A DNA stretch of 64,000 nucleotides from Cytophagales bacterium Alg240-R148 (GTDB lineage: Bacteria; Bacteroidota; Bacteroidia; Cytophagales; Cyclobacteriaceae). The notes under the pieces are model-generated. The model was not told where the DNA came from. It searched no databases and saw only the letters and a program-made list of their open reading frames with translations. Within the stretch, counting starts at the first letter, position 1. The number at the start of each line of letters is the position of its first letter. Made by a program: the position numbers and the translations under genes. Below, piece by piece: positions 9,523 through 17,579 of this stretch. The stretch spans positions 186,001-250,000 of the forward strand of contig LS999826.1 of assembly GCA_900537185.1 (NCBI GenBank), read 5' to 3'.

Positions 9523-10395
9523 TTATCTTAATACCGTACCTGAAGGCAAAGAAGATAAGTTTTGTCCCATGGAATAAAACGTATGGTCTGCTGCATTTGC
9601 CGGTACATCTCCAACGAGTGGTTTCAATAAAAATGGAGCACCACTGTTGTCAGGCTCTGGTTCAATACTGATCACGGCTTTGCTTCCAGATAAATCTACG
9701 GGAAAGGTCAATTCAGTTGGTGCATTTACTAAGAAATCTTCTCCTGGAAAAGGAGGGCCAAGGATAGGTCCAGAAAAAGTAGCCTGCTCATCTGCGGTAT
9801 TGAGCGCAGTAAATTTTCCGGTTGAAACCGCAACACCATTAATGACAGACCAGCCTTCATATTTCCAGCCGGCTGGGAGAGTTGGGAGGGTAAGCCCCAC
9901 TCCTGGCCCAGCCGCTGGATCTAAAAACCAAATCCCACTGTTTTCGTCATTGTTTGTACCATTGGTTGGAGTAGCCAATATGTATCCTCCTGCTGCCGTT
10001 GAATAATCATCTCCCAAAGCGGCTGCATGGCCTACACTAAGAATACCAACACCGTTCGTTAAATCGCCAGCCAAAATGTGCACGTCGCTAGGTTCTGGGT
10101 CGGGGTCGTTGCTAGGTTCTATTGTTAAAACAAATGCGCTTGCATTGTCCAGGTTAGAAATGTCAACGGTAAAACTGCTGTTAGACAAGTTGCCATTGTC
10201 CTCTACAGTGAAGGTTCCTGTGGTGATTGGGCTACCACCAACTATCAACCACCCTTCGTATACAAATTCACCCCCTAAGTTTTCTAGACCGTTGATGTCA
10301 AGAGTGAACTGGGTGGTGGTAGTGGCATCATCTTTACAGCTCAATACCATGCTAGATACCAGAGCGATACCAATAAGTGTAAATAATTTTTTCAT
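9523..10395 (-). CDS. Lipoprotein with two RskA-C-like modules
   Basis: 290 aa. The start is taken at the ATG at 10395 because it gives a clean lipoprotein signal (MKKLFTLIGIALVSSMVLSC, lipid-modified C20 followed by KDD); an upstream in-frame start would add 19 residues without signal character. Two similar modules follow, at about residues 30-110 and 170-275. Each has 'YEGW-I--G--(S/T)TG-FT' followed by a strand and then 'A-V--SIEP--(D/P)', ending 'L-GD'. This order matches the extracytoplasmic C-terminal domain of RskA-type anti-sigma-K factors as I know it, but there is no transmembrane helix or cytosolic anti-sigma domain. The gene is divergent from the response regulator/kinase pair at 10690 and has its own terminator. 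Function unknown; a surface or periplasmic sensor or binding role is inference. Confidence 0.7.
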   Translation of the reverse strand: MKKLFTLIGIALVSSMVLSCKDDATTTTQFTLDINGLENLGGEFVYEGWLIVGGSPITTGTFTVEDNGNLSNSSFTVDISNLDNASAFVLTIEPSNDPDPEPSDVHILAGDLTNGVGILSVGHAAALGDDYSTAAGGYILATPTNGTNNDENSGIWFLDPAAGPGVGLTLPTLPAGWKYEGWSVINGVAVSTGKFTALNTADEQATFSGPILGPPFPGEDFLVNAPTELTFPVDLSGSKAVISIEPEPDNSGAPFLLKPLVGDVPANAADHTFYSMGQNLSSLPSGTVLR

Positions 10396-10689
10396 TGTTG
10401 TGTTTTTTGATTTATACAAAGTTGAATAGTCAAAATCACATGGAGCTAACATTTTGCTAACAGAACTGTGATACTTTGTTTCTTTTCACCTACCATGGAA
10501 GAAAAGTTGCTAAGGCCATGAAATCAGTGCCTTGAGGCTGCTTTTGTGTAGTTTGGACCAAGCGTTTTTATAGTAGTTTGTCGGTAGGGCGACGAAATAA
10601 AAACCAATTGCTGTTATAATTGGAAAACAACAGCCATTGTATGTGATGGTTTTGTGATATTAATTTCAAAAATTGGAGAAAAAATAACC
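10396..10689. promoter_or_regulatory. Divergent intergenic region between lipoprotein and two-component system
   Basis: 294 bases with no coding potential I would defend. It must hold the promoters of both the lipoprotein (minus) and the response regulator (plus). I see TTTG-containing segments but no convincing TTTG-N19-TAnnTTTG pair, and no clear tandem operator repeats by eye. Confidence 0.45.
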
Positions 10690-11394
10690 ATGGATCAAAT
10701 TTTAATAATTGAAGACGACCCGGATATTGTTGGTCTAATTGAAATTCATTTGAATGATTTGAATTGTATAGTAGACAAACAATACGATGGTAAAAAGGGC
10801 TTAGAAATGGCCTTGAACAATACCTATAATTTGATCGTACTGGATTTAATGTTGCCTGGTATGGATGGGATCCAAGTATGCCAAAGTTTAAGAGCCAAAC
10901 AGAACCATACGCCAATTGTAATGCTAACAGCAAAGTCAGAAGAAATTGATAGGGTCTTGGGGTTGGAAATTGGGGCAGACGACTACATTACCAAACCTTT
11001 TAGTATTCGAGAGTTTATCGCACGAGTAAAAGCGCAGCTCAGAAGGGTGCAAATGAATAAAAGTGAAGAAAATATTGGTTCAAAATCTATTATCTCTCAT
11101 AAAGGATTAGAAATTAACGTTGAAAAAAGAAAAGTAGTAGTAGAGGACAAAGTGGTTGATTTGTCCCCTAAAGAATTTGAACTGTTGTTGCTGATGGCCT
11201 CACATCCAGGCAGAAGTTATACCAGAGCCAACTTACTAAACCAAGTTTGGGGGTATGACTTTGATGGATTTGAACACACCGTAAATTCCCATATCAACCG
11301 ATTGAGAGCCAAAATTGAGCCAGATATGGCCCATCCAAAATACGTGCTTACTTCCTGGGGGGTGGGTTATAAATTCAATGAAGAGATTAACTAA
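10690..11394 (+). CDS. OmpR/PhoB-family response regulator
   Basis: 234 aa. The ATG at 10690 is preferred over an upstream in-frame GTG at 10654, since it places the acidic pocket (IIEDDPD) at residues 6-12 as in other receivers. The phosphoacceptor is D52 (VLDLMLPGMDG), with T80 and K102 (ITKPF) completing the active site. Residues about 130-230 form a winged-helix DNA-binding domain ('LSPKEFELLLLMASHPGRSYTR', 'VWGYDFDGFEHTVNSHINRLRAKIE', 'SWGVGYKF'). The histidine kinase begins 2 bp after its stop, so the pair forms an operon and a cognate two-component system. Targets are unknown; the divergent lipoprotein is the obvious candidate. Confidence 0.95.
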   Translation: MDQILIIEDDPDIVGLIEIHLNDLNCIVDKQYDGKKGLEMALNNTYNLIVLDLMLPGMDGIQVCQSLRAKQNHTPIVMLTAKSEEIDRVLGLEIGADDYITKPFSIREFIARVKAQLRRVQMNKSEENIGSKSIISHKGLEINVEKRKVVVEDKVVDLSPKEFELLLLMASHPGRSYTRANLLNQVWGYDFDGFEHTVNSHINRLRAKIEPDMAHPKYVLTSWGVGYKFNEEIN

Positions 11395-11395
11395 T

Positions 11396-12883
11396 ATGGA
11401 AAATCAGTCTTTTAATAATCGGCTATTCTGGAAATTGTCCGCTACTTTTTTTGTGTTGTTGGCAGCTGTTGGGGCTTCCTATGTGACCATTACTTTTTAT
11501 TTCACCAATCGGTATGTGGAGCAAACGGCGCAAAAACTTAACGCCAATCTGGCGCAACACCTGATCGATGAGAAATTTAAAAACGCCAAGCCATTTTTTG
11601 AAGATGGATCTGTCAATAAGCCGCTTTTTGGGGACATTATGCACGATATGATGGCGGTGAATCAAGCCATCGAAGTTTATCTGGTAGATAATTCAGGAGG
11701 CATTTTGTATTCTGTAGTTTTGGACCACTCCAATGAAACCGAACCCCTTCAGAGAATTAATTTGACCCCAGTGCAGGCATTTATTCGGTCGGCTGGCGAC
11801 CAATACATAACAGGAGACAACCCCAAAATCCCAGGGGAACAAAGAATTTTTTCTGCTGCTTCCTTTGACATAGATGGGCAGTCTGGGTTTATTTATATAA
11901 TATTAGAAGGAGGTACATTTGATTCAGTATCCCAAAGTTTGTTGTCAGAATATTTTAACAAATTGGGGTTTAGCTGGATGGTATTGACCATTGTTTTTGC
12001 CTTTGTGGTTGGTTTAATTGCTATTTGGTACCTTACCAAAAACCTGCGCCATGTAATACAAACTTTTGTGCAATTCAAAAATGGAGATACTTCGGCGCGG
12101 ATACAAAATACTTCTACCGATTTATCTGTAGTGGCCCATACTTTTAATGACATGGCCGATACTATTGATGAAAACATTGTTCAATTAAAATCTCTGGACA
12201 AACTAAGGCAGGAACTAGTGGCCAATGTTTCACACGACTTGAGAACTCCACTGTCCATCATCCAAGGGTATGTCGAAACCCTTATGATCAAATCTAAAAG
12301 TCTGGGCAAAGAGGAGGTGGAAAAATATTACCAGATCATTTTTTCAAGTTCAGAACGGCTTTCAAAGTTAATAAATGAGCTTTTCGAATACTCTAAATTA
12401 GAAGCACAGCAAATACAACCCGAAATGGAAGGTTTTTATATTGGGGATCTGATCAACGACGTAACTACAAAGTACGCTTTAATGGCTAAGAAAAAGGATG
12501 TGGAGATTTTGGTGCAAGATTCCAAGAATTTGCCGATGGTTTTTGCTGACATTGGGATGGTCGAAAGGGTATTGCAAAACTTGATGGACAATGCCCTGAA
12601 GCATACTCCTGCTGGAGGGAAAATCAGCATAGCAACCATAGGGAAAAATACTTCCGTCGAATTTGTTATCGAAGACAGTGGGGTGGGCATTCCTGAAGAC
12701 CAGCTTTCGCATATTTTTGAGCGTTACCAACGGTCCGATGGCAACGTAAAAGAAAGTACTGGTTTGGGCTTGGCCATCGTAAAAAAGATTATGGAAATCC
12801 ACCACTCCAAAATAGAAGTGCACAGCAGGGTGAATGAAGGAACCAGTTTTAACTTTTCATTACCAGTATACTCCGGAGCTTAA
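11396..12883 (+). CDS. Membrane sensor histidine kinase
   Basis: 495 aa from the ATG at 11396. Transmembrane segments lie at about residues 13-36 and 193-213 and flank a periplasmic sensor domain of about 155 residues. A HAMP linker follows (about 214-266), then HisKA with H280 in NVSHDLRTPLSI. The ATPase domain shows the N-box (NLMDNALKHTP), G1 (DSGVGIP), F (IFERYQR) and G2 (STGLGLAIVKK). It is complete and should autophosphorylate and pass phosphate to D52 of the upstream regulator. The sensor domain has no motif I recognise, so the stimulus cannot be named. The gene is followed by a convergent MATE gene, with only a weak hairpin between them. Confidence 0.94.
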   Translation: MENQSFNNRLFWKLSATFFVLLAAVGASYVTITFYFTNRYVEQTAQKLNANLAQHLIDEKFKNAKPFFEDGSVNKPLFGDIMHDMMAVNQAIEVYLVDNSGGILYSVVLDHSNETEPLQRINLTPVQAFIRSAGDQYITGDNPKIPGEQRIFSAASFDIDGQSGFIYIILEGGTFDSVSQSLLSEYFNKLGFSWMVLTIVFAFVVGLIAIWYLTKNLRHVIQTFVQFKNGDTSARIQNTSTDLSVVAHTFNDMADTIDENIVQLKSLDKLRQELVANVSHDLRTPLSIIQGYVETLMIKSKSLGKEEVEKYYQIIFSSSERLSKLINELFEYSKLEAQQIQPEMEGFYIGDLINDVTTKYALMAKKKDVEILVQDSKNLPMVFADIGMVERVLQNLMDNALKHTPAGGKISIATIGKNTSVEFVIEDSGVGIPEDQLSHIFERYQRSDGNVKESTGLGLAIVKKIMEIHHSKIEVHSRVNEGTSFNFSLPVYSGA

Positions 12884-12986
12884 AAATGTAAGAAACCACC
12901 CATTAAAGGCTTGAATTTCCGAATACAACCTTGAGGTTTTTAATTTTGTGGAGCCTTTTGTGCAAAGGTAGTTTTGAACAGAAGGG

Positions 12987-14321
12987 TTATTCCTTTTTAA
13001 ATCTAGACAAACGTTCAAAACGGAGGAACAAGGCTACTGCTACAATGGTCAGCCCTACGGTCAGCCCAATCCAGATACCAGTACCACCCATACCGAAAGT
13101 AAAACCTAATAAATACCCGATTGGAATGCCGAGTACCCAATACGCGATAAAAGTAAGTAAAGTTGGTATTTTCACATCCGACAGCCCTCTTAATGCCCCA
13201 AGCCCAAGTACTTGTGCCCCATCGGAGAGCTGGAACAAGGCAGCAAATATTAACAGGGTTGCTGCTTGTTCTATAACTGCACTATCGCTGATGTACAAGG
13301 TTGGCAACCAATTCTTTTGAACAATAAAGACCAAGGCCCATATGGACATTAAAATTAAGACCATAACATACAAGGTGAAAACGGCCCTTCTTAAATTTGG
13401 AAAATCCTTTTTACCTAATTGGTTGCCTACTCTAATGGTAGCGGATGCCGCCAAGCCCGAGGCCATCATGTAACTAATAGCAGCCATGTTGATGGCAATT
13501 TGATGGGCGGCTTGTTGCACTACACCAAGTACGCCCATTAGAATGGCAGCACCACCAAAGGCGCTGATTTCAAAGGCAAATTGAAGCCCAGTAGGAACGC
13601 CAACTTGGATCATTTTTTTTACTGTTTTGAAATCGTAGTCCCTAAAAAAGTTGGTGGGTAAATACGGAGTGATTTTTTTGTGTTTGAAAACCAATAAGGC
13701 CATGAGCCCACCCATTACAACCCTCGAAGCAAGTGTTGCATATCCGGCACCATTTAATTCCATGGCCGGGAATCCCAATTTCCCAAAAATTAATATATAA
13801 TTGAGCCCGATATTCACCGCATTCGAAAATAAAACAATGTACATCGCCTCTTGGGTCATGCTAATGCCTTCCGTGAATTGCCTAAAAGTTTGGAAAATCA
13901 TAAAGGGAAAGATGGAAATAGAGATAATGATCAAATAGGGCACTGCTAATTCTACTACTGCCGGGTCTTGGTCCAAATGGTGAAGAATTGGAGTGCCTAA
14001 TAATACGACCAACAATATGATCGCAGCTGTAACAATATTTATTAAAAACCCAGATTTTAACGCACTTCCTGCTTTTTCAGGTTCGTTGCTGCCATCGGCA
14101 GAAGCAACTAAAGGAGTGATTGCGTAGCTAACGCCTATTCCAAAGGTGAAAAACAGCATGAAAACAGCATTAGCCAAAGAAGCTGCTGCCAAAGGTACTG
14201 CTCCCAATTGGCCCACCATCATGCTGTCCACCACTCCCACCATTACATGGCCTAGCTGGCTCAGCATTACGGGAGTTGCCAATATCAGATTTTTTCTATA
14301 ATGAGTAGCTAAGCTGTCCAC
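12987..14321 (-). CDS. norM: MATE family multidrug/Na+ (H+) antiporter
   Basis: 444 aa with twelve predicted membrane helices, the usual MATE length. The N terminus 'LATPVMLSQLGHVMVGVVDSMMVGQLG' is the hallmark of the NorM branch, and the second half repeats the fold around residues 230-300. It exports cationic drugs or metabolites using a sodium or proton gradient. The start is GTG at 14321; no closer ATG keeps the N-terminal helix. The Nudix gene stops 3 bp upstream on the same strand, so they form a two-gene operon. The symbol reflects family resemblance; the substrate is unknown. Confidence 0.93.
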   Translation of the reverse strand: MDSLATHYRKNLILATPVMLSQLGHVMVGVVDSMMVGQLGAVPLAAASLANAVFMLFFTFGIGVSYAITPLVASADGSNEPEKAGSALKSGFLINIVTAAIILLVVLLGTPILHHLDQDPAVVELAVPYLIIISISIFPFMIFQTFRQFTEGISMTQEAMYIVLFSNAVNIGLNYILIFGKLGFPAMELNGAGYATLASRVVMGGLMALLVFKHKKITPYLPTNFFRDYDFKTVKKMIQVGVPTGLQFAFEISAFGGAAILMGVLGVVQQAAHQIAINMAAISYMMASGLAASATIRVGNQLGKKDFPNLRRAVFTLYVMVLILMSIWALVFIVQKNWLPTLYISDSAVIEQAATLLIFAALFQLSDGAQVLGLGALRGLSDVKIPTLLTFIAYWVLGIPIGYLLGFTFGMGGTGIWIGLTVGLTIVAVALFLRFERLSRFKKE

Positions 14322-14324
14322 AAT

Positions 14325-14867
14325 TTATACCCCTTTTAACCTAGCCAATTTTAAAATTCCAGCTATACTCAAAGAATCGGTAATTTCGTTGTTCATAACC
14401 ATATCTACAACTTCGGAAAATGGAAGCTTTTTTATTTTAAGATCGGCCTCACTTTCTTCAAACTGAGTAGGGCCAAAAGACAGTTCCTCTGCTAAAAAAA
14501 CAAACCCTTCTTCGTCTGTCACAGAATTAGATGTGTGGATTCTGAGTATATTGGACCACTTTTTTGCCGTGATCCCAGTTTCTTCTTTCAATTCTCGTTG
14601 GGCCGAAAAAAGTATATCCTCTTCCAGAGGCCCCCCGCCCATAGGAATCTCCCAGGAATATTCGTCTAGCGTATAGCGGTATTGACCAACCAGCCAAGTG
14701 TTGCCATTTTCATCCAATGGTAAAATGCCAATGGCTTTGTTTTTAAAACTTACTTTGCCGTAAATCCCTTTGCCACCCCCTGGGTTTATAATTTGCCTTT
14801 CGGTCAATGTGATCCAGGGATTGTCGTATAGTTCTTCTGTGCTGAGTGTCTTCCAGGGGTTTTCCAT
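14325..14867 (-). CDS. Nudix hydrolase, ADP-ribose pyrophosphatase type
   Basis: 180 aa, typical for NudF-like enzymes. The Nudix box is complete (G-x5-E-x7-REL-x-EE-x-GI, starting at GGGPLEED), giving the metal-binding RELKEETGI helix. The preceding 'VGQYRYTLDEYSWEIPMGG' is characteristic of ADP-sugar pyrophosphatases, which split ADP-ribose to AMP and ribose 5-phosphate. The protein is cytosolic. It is first in an operon with the MATE exporter and divergent from rnhB across about 70 bases. The reaction is inferred from subfamily motifs. Confidence 0.9.
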   Translation of the reverse strand: MENPWKTLSTEELYDNPWITLTERQIINPGGGKGIYGKVSFKNKAIGILPLDENGNTWLVGQYRYTLDEYSWEIPMGGGPLEEDILFSAQRELKEETGITAKKWSNILRIHTSNSVTDEEGFVFLAEELSFGPTQFEESEADLKIKKLPFSEVVDMVMNNEITDSLSIAGILKLARLKGV

Positions 14868-14903
14868 TGCTAAAAAATTATTTACGTAAATGTATAAAAA
14901 TCG

Positions 14904-14933
14904 TTTCCACTTTAATACATAAAGTTAAATTTG
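14904..14933 (+). promoter_or_regulatory. Candidate Bacteroidota promoter of rnhB
   Basis: TTTC (14904-14907), 18 bases, then TAAATTTG (14926-14933), a perfect match to the TAnnTTTG -7 element and three of four for the -33 TTTG. The rnhB ATG follows only 5 bases later, so transcription may start at or next to the initiation codon (leaderless or nearly so). Confidence 0.5.
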
Positions 14934-14938
14934 CATAT

Positions 14939-15535
14939 ATGTTGGAAGCCTATTATCAAAAAGGAGTTATAGAAGCAGGGTGCGATGAGGCTGGAAGAGG
15001 CTGCTTGGCGGGCCCCGTAGTAGCTGCCGCCGTTGTTTTACCAGAAAACTTCAAGAGCGACTTGCTCAATGACTCCAAACAACTCAGTAAAAAAAATAGA
15101 GATTTGTTAAAAGAAATTGTAAAAAGTGAGAGCGTTGCATGGGCCATAGCCGAAGTTTCCCCTAAAGAAATTGATGCCATTAATATATTAAATGCGTCTT
15201 TTCTGGCTATGCACAGGGCCATTGATCAATTAAAAATTAGGCCAGCAAGTTTGTTAATAGATGGCAATAGATTCAATGCCTATGAGGGCATAGAACACCA
15301 TTGTATGATCAAAGGCGATGGAAGGTTTTTTTCGATAGCAGCGGCTTCTATTTTGGCTAAAACCCATAGGGATGCACTTATGGAGCAGGCTGCGAACAAA
15401 TACCCTATGTATGGGTGGGATAAAAATGCTGGTTATCCTACCGTGGCCCATCGGGCTGCAATTCGTGCACACGGCATTACGCCATTACATCGCAAATCGT
15501 TTAAATTACTTCCAGATCAATTAACCCTGTTTTAG
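14939..15535 (+). CDS. rnhB: Ribonuclease HII
   Basis: Cuts the RNA strand of RNA-DNA hybrids and removes single ribonucleotides misincorporated in DNA. 198 aa. The ATG at 14939 is chosen because it places GCDEAGRGCLAGPVV at residues 14-28, as in the family; an upstream start at 14846 would run antisense to the Nudix gene. Catalytic D16 and E17 are visible, with D108 (LLIDGNRF), the Ser-Ile-Ala-Ala-Ala-Ser helix, and the conserved KTHRD. 'GYPTVAHRAAIRAHGITPLHRKSF' is the usual C-terminal signature. The NRDE gene starts on the base after its stop codon, indicating translational coupling. Confidence 0.97.
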   Translation: MLEAYYQKGVIEAGCDEAGRGCLAGPVVAAAVVLPENFKSDLLNDSKQLSKKNRDLLKEIVKSESVAWAIAEVSPKEIDAINILNASFLAMHRAIDQLKIRPASLLIDGNRFNAYEGIEHHCMIKGDGRFFSIAAASILAKTHRDALMEQAANKYPMYGWDKNAGYPTVAHRAAIRAHGITPLHRKSFKLLPDQLTLF

Positions 15536-16288
15536 ATGTGCCTGATATTATTTGCCCTGAAACCCAATCCGCAATATAAATTTGTATTGATGGCCAATCG
15601 AGATGAGTTTTTTAATAGAGCCACTCAAGAAGCCCATCGATGGAGCGACCATAACATTATTGCTGGAAAAGATAAAGAAGGCGGTGGTACTTGGTTGGGA
15701 ATAACAGAAAAAGGTAGATTTACCGCCATTACCAACTACAGAGATTTACAAAACATCCAACCAAATGCACCCACGCGTGGTTGGTTGACCTTGGATTACT
15801 TGAAAGAGCCAGTGAATCCGGCAGTTTATGCCCAAGAAGTGCTTCAGGCAGGGGGTGCCTACAATGGGTTTAATTTGCTTGTTGGAGATTTTAACCAATT
15901 GTTCTACGTTTCTAACTACCACAATGAAACCATACAATTGGAAGCCGGAATACATGGGTTAAGCAATGGGCTCCTGGACGAACCTTGGCCTAAGGTTGCC
16001 TTGGGGAAAAAGAAACTACAAATTATTCTGGAAGCAAATGAAGTTAGAACAGAAGACCTGTTGAGCGCCATGCAAGATACCCGCCGCGCCGCGCTCGAAA
16101 CTTTGCCTCATACAGGTATTCCAGTGGATAAGGAACTGGCCTTGTCTTCTATGTTTATTGAAATGGAAGGGTATGGAACCCGTTGTTCTACTGCCATCCT
16201 GGTTGACTGGGGTGGAAACACTGTGTTTCATGAACGAACCTACGATGCTACCGGTTCTGTGTTGTCTGAGATTAAAATTGATTTGTAG
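15536..16288 (+). CDS. NRDE (TANGO2-like) family protein
   Basis: 250 aa. It begins with Met-Cys, as NRDE/Ntn-type family members do, followed by 'FVLMANRDEFFNRAT' with the defining NRDE motif and 'GGGTWLGITEKGRFTAITNYR'. The family is related to eukaryotic TANGO2. Its bacterial biochemistry is not established, and the exposed Cys2 after Met removal suggests an N-terminal nucleophile. The last third includes 'YGTRCSTAILVD', also family-typical. It is directly fused to the rnhB transcript with zero spacing. Followed by about 520 bases of mostly non-coding DNA. Confidence 0.88.
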   Translation: MCLILFALKPNPQYKFVLMANRDEFFNRATQEAHRWSDHNIIAGKDKEGGGTWLGITEKGRFTAITNYRDLQNIQPNAPTRGWLTLDYLKEPVNPAVYAQEVLQAGGAYNGFNLLVGDFNQLFYVSNYHNETIQLEAGIHGLSNGLLDEPWPKVALGKKKLQIILEANEVRTEDLLSAMQDTRRAALETLPHTGIPVDKELALSSMFIEMEGYGTRCSTAILVDWGGNTVFHERTYDATGSVLSEIKIDL

Positions 16289-16808
16289 AACGCTTTAAAC
16301 GCACAGGGGTAGCCCTATTAGCGTTAGGTACCATACGCGTTGGTTTTTGGATCTTGTTATCTAGGTGACATGGACAGCAGCGGCTGAAAGTTGTGATTTG
16401 TATCTATTTGGTTGGGGTTGTTGTTGTAAATAGTCAAATAAATACTTTTAAAATACAATTATATAATGTATATTATGGTAGAGGCGAGAGAACTAAGATG
16501 ACAAGATTCAAAACACAAAAAACACAACGCAACACAGGCATGGTCCAAGACCTGCATGGAAATTATATGGCCAAACTGTTGCTGCATAAAAAAAACAACG
16601 GTCTTGGTTTTTTTGGATTGTTAAGAAGGTTGGTTGTGTGGATGCTGAATAGGATAGCCAAGAGTTTCTTGATCATGGCCCAAATAAATAAAAGAATATT
16701 CATGCGCAGCGACCTAGTGTTTTAATTTTTTTTGATGTAAGAAAGTTAAATAAATGTGATTTTATAGTGAAGTTTTGTCAAACTATTTTAATTTAGCTTA
16801 TAATTTAA
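16289..16808. other. Long intergenic stretch with nested hairpin and a doubtful small ORF
   Basis: 520 bases between the NRDE gene and the receiver gene. Directly after the stop, AACGCT (16289-16294) pairs with AGCGTT (16320-16325) around an inner AGGG/CCCT pair, giving a nested hairpin without a T-run. The DNA around 16440-16480 is very AT-rich and could hold a promoter. A short ORF begins at 16498. Nothing else is recognisable. Confidence 0.5.
16498..16725 (+). CDS. Small basic hypothetical protein (doubtful)
   Basis: 75 residues from the ATG at 16498 (in-frame upstream starts exist from 16393). It is rich in Lys and Arg, with an amphipathic or hydrophobic stretch 'GLGFFGLLRRLVVWMLNRI'. 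No family is recognised. It is not covered by a real gene on the other strand, and an AT-rich promoter-like region precedes it, which is the only support. It could be a small basic membrane-active peptide or simply chance. Confidence 0.3.
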   Translation: MTRFKTQKTQRNTGMVQDLHGNYMAKLLLHKKNNGLGFFGLLRRLVVWMLNRIAKSFLIMAQINKRIFMRSDLVF

Positions 16809-17195
16809 ATGAAAAACGTGGGCACTATTTGTATAATTGATGATGATTCGGTGTACCAGTTTACTACTCAGCGTTTTATAGAGTATAAAAAACTGGCCCA
16901 AAAGGTGATTACCTTTAAAAATGGGAGAGATGCCATCAATCATTTAAAGGCAGGTGATTCAGAATTGCCCGATGTAATATTATTGGATATTAATATGCCA
17001 ATTATGAATGGCTGGGAGTTTCTTACGGAGTTTGAGAAAATTAAGACCAACCTCAGCAAATTCATCAAAATATTTATGGTAAGTTCCTCAATAGACCACA
17101 GAGATTTGGCCAAAGCCAAAGACAACAAAGATGTTTTTGATTATTTGACCAAACCTATTGATGACAAGAAGCTAGATTTAATCTCTAAGTTTTAA
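16809..17195 (+). CDS. Single-domain response regulator (receiver only)
   Basis: 128 aa, a stand-alone CheY-like receiver. Acidic pocket D11-D12-D13, phosphoacceptor D60 (ILLDINMPIMNGWEF), Ser in place of Thr at the switch position (MVSSSI) and K115 (YLTKPID) are all present. There is no output domain, so it works by phosphate relay or protein contact. No kinase is adjacent; Bacteroidota often keep such receivers apart from their kinases. Its last 18 bases overlap the 3' end of the convergent lipoprotein gene, so antisense contact between the transcripts is likely. Confidence 0.92.
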   Translation: MKNVGTICIIDDDSVYQFTTQRFIEYKKLAQKVITFKNGRDAINHLKAGDSELPDVILLDINMPIMNGWEFLTEFEKIKTNLSKFIKIFMVSSSIDHRDLAKAKDNKDVFDYLTKPIDDKKLDLISKF

Positions 17196-17579
17196 AAATA
17201 CTTTTGCTTTTTCAATCGCTTCATTCATCGTATTGTCCACATCGGTCATCTTATCGTTTTCCTTCTTGTAAAAATCTATTTTAACTTTATCTTCTAACGA
17301 ATCCGCTGGGTGTTTGAACTTGTGCATCCAGTCCATCATTTGCTGGTCGGCAATTTCAAGTTGTTTGATTAAAGCAACAACTTCGGTAGTATCGGTGGAA
17401 GTCGTGTCCTTTTGTTCTTCGAGCTGGCCAATGAGCAGGTGAATTTGGTTCATTTTGGTCATGGAATCATCATGGAGCTCGAGCACTTGTTGTCTCGTTT
17501 CATCAACTTCAGAACTAGATTGGCACCCATTTAAAATTATACTAGAAAACAGAATGGCTAAAAATAGATTATTTTTCAT
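17178..17579 (-). CDS. Small helical lipoprotein
   Basis: 133 aa from the ATG at 17579; a longer in-frame start would place 25 non-signal residues before a clear lipoprotein signal (MKNNLFLAILFSSIILNGC, C19). The mature part is charged and mostly helical, with heptad-like spacing (about residues 30-125), suggesting a coiled coil in the periplasm. No named family. The start codon overlaps the last 11 bases of the L,D-transpeptidase gene, so the two are translationally coupled and probably act in the same envelope process. Association with peptidoglycan is inference from this coupling only. Confidence 0.75.
   Translation of the reverse strand: MKNNLFLAILFSSIILNGCQSSSEVDETRQQVLELHDDSMTKMNQIHLLIGQLEEQKDTTSTDTTEVVALIKQLEIADQQMMDWMHKFKHPADSLEDKVKIDFYKKENDKMTDVDNTMNEAIEKAKVFLKLRD

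Noticed and set aside
11315-11395. Longer N terminus for the histidine kinase overlapping the regulator gene
   Set aside because: The extra residues are out-of-frame regulator sequence, and the ATG at 11396 directly precedes the first membrane helix.
12905-12960. Terminator between the kinase and MATE genes
   Set aside because: AAAGGCT and AGCCTTT can pair only across a loop of about 40 bases, too weak to call.
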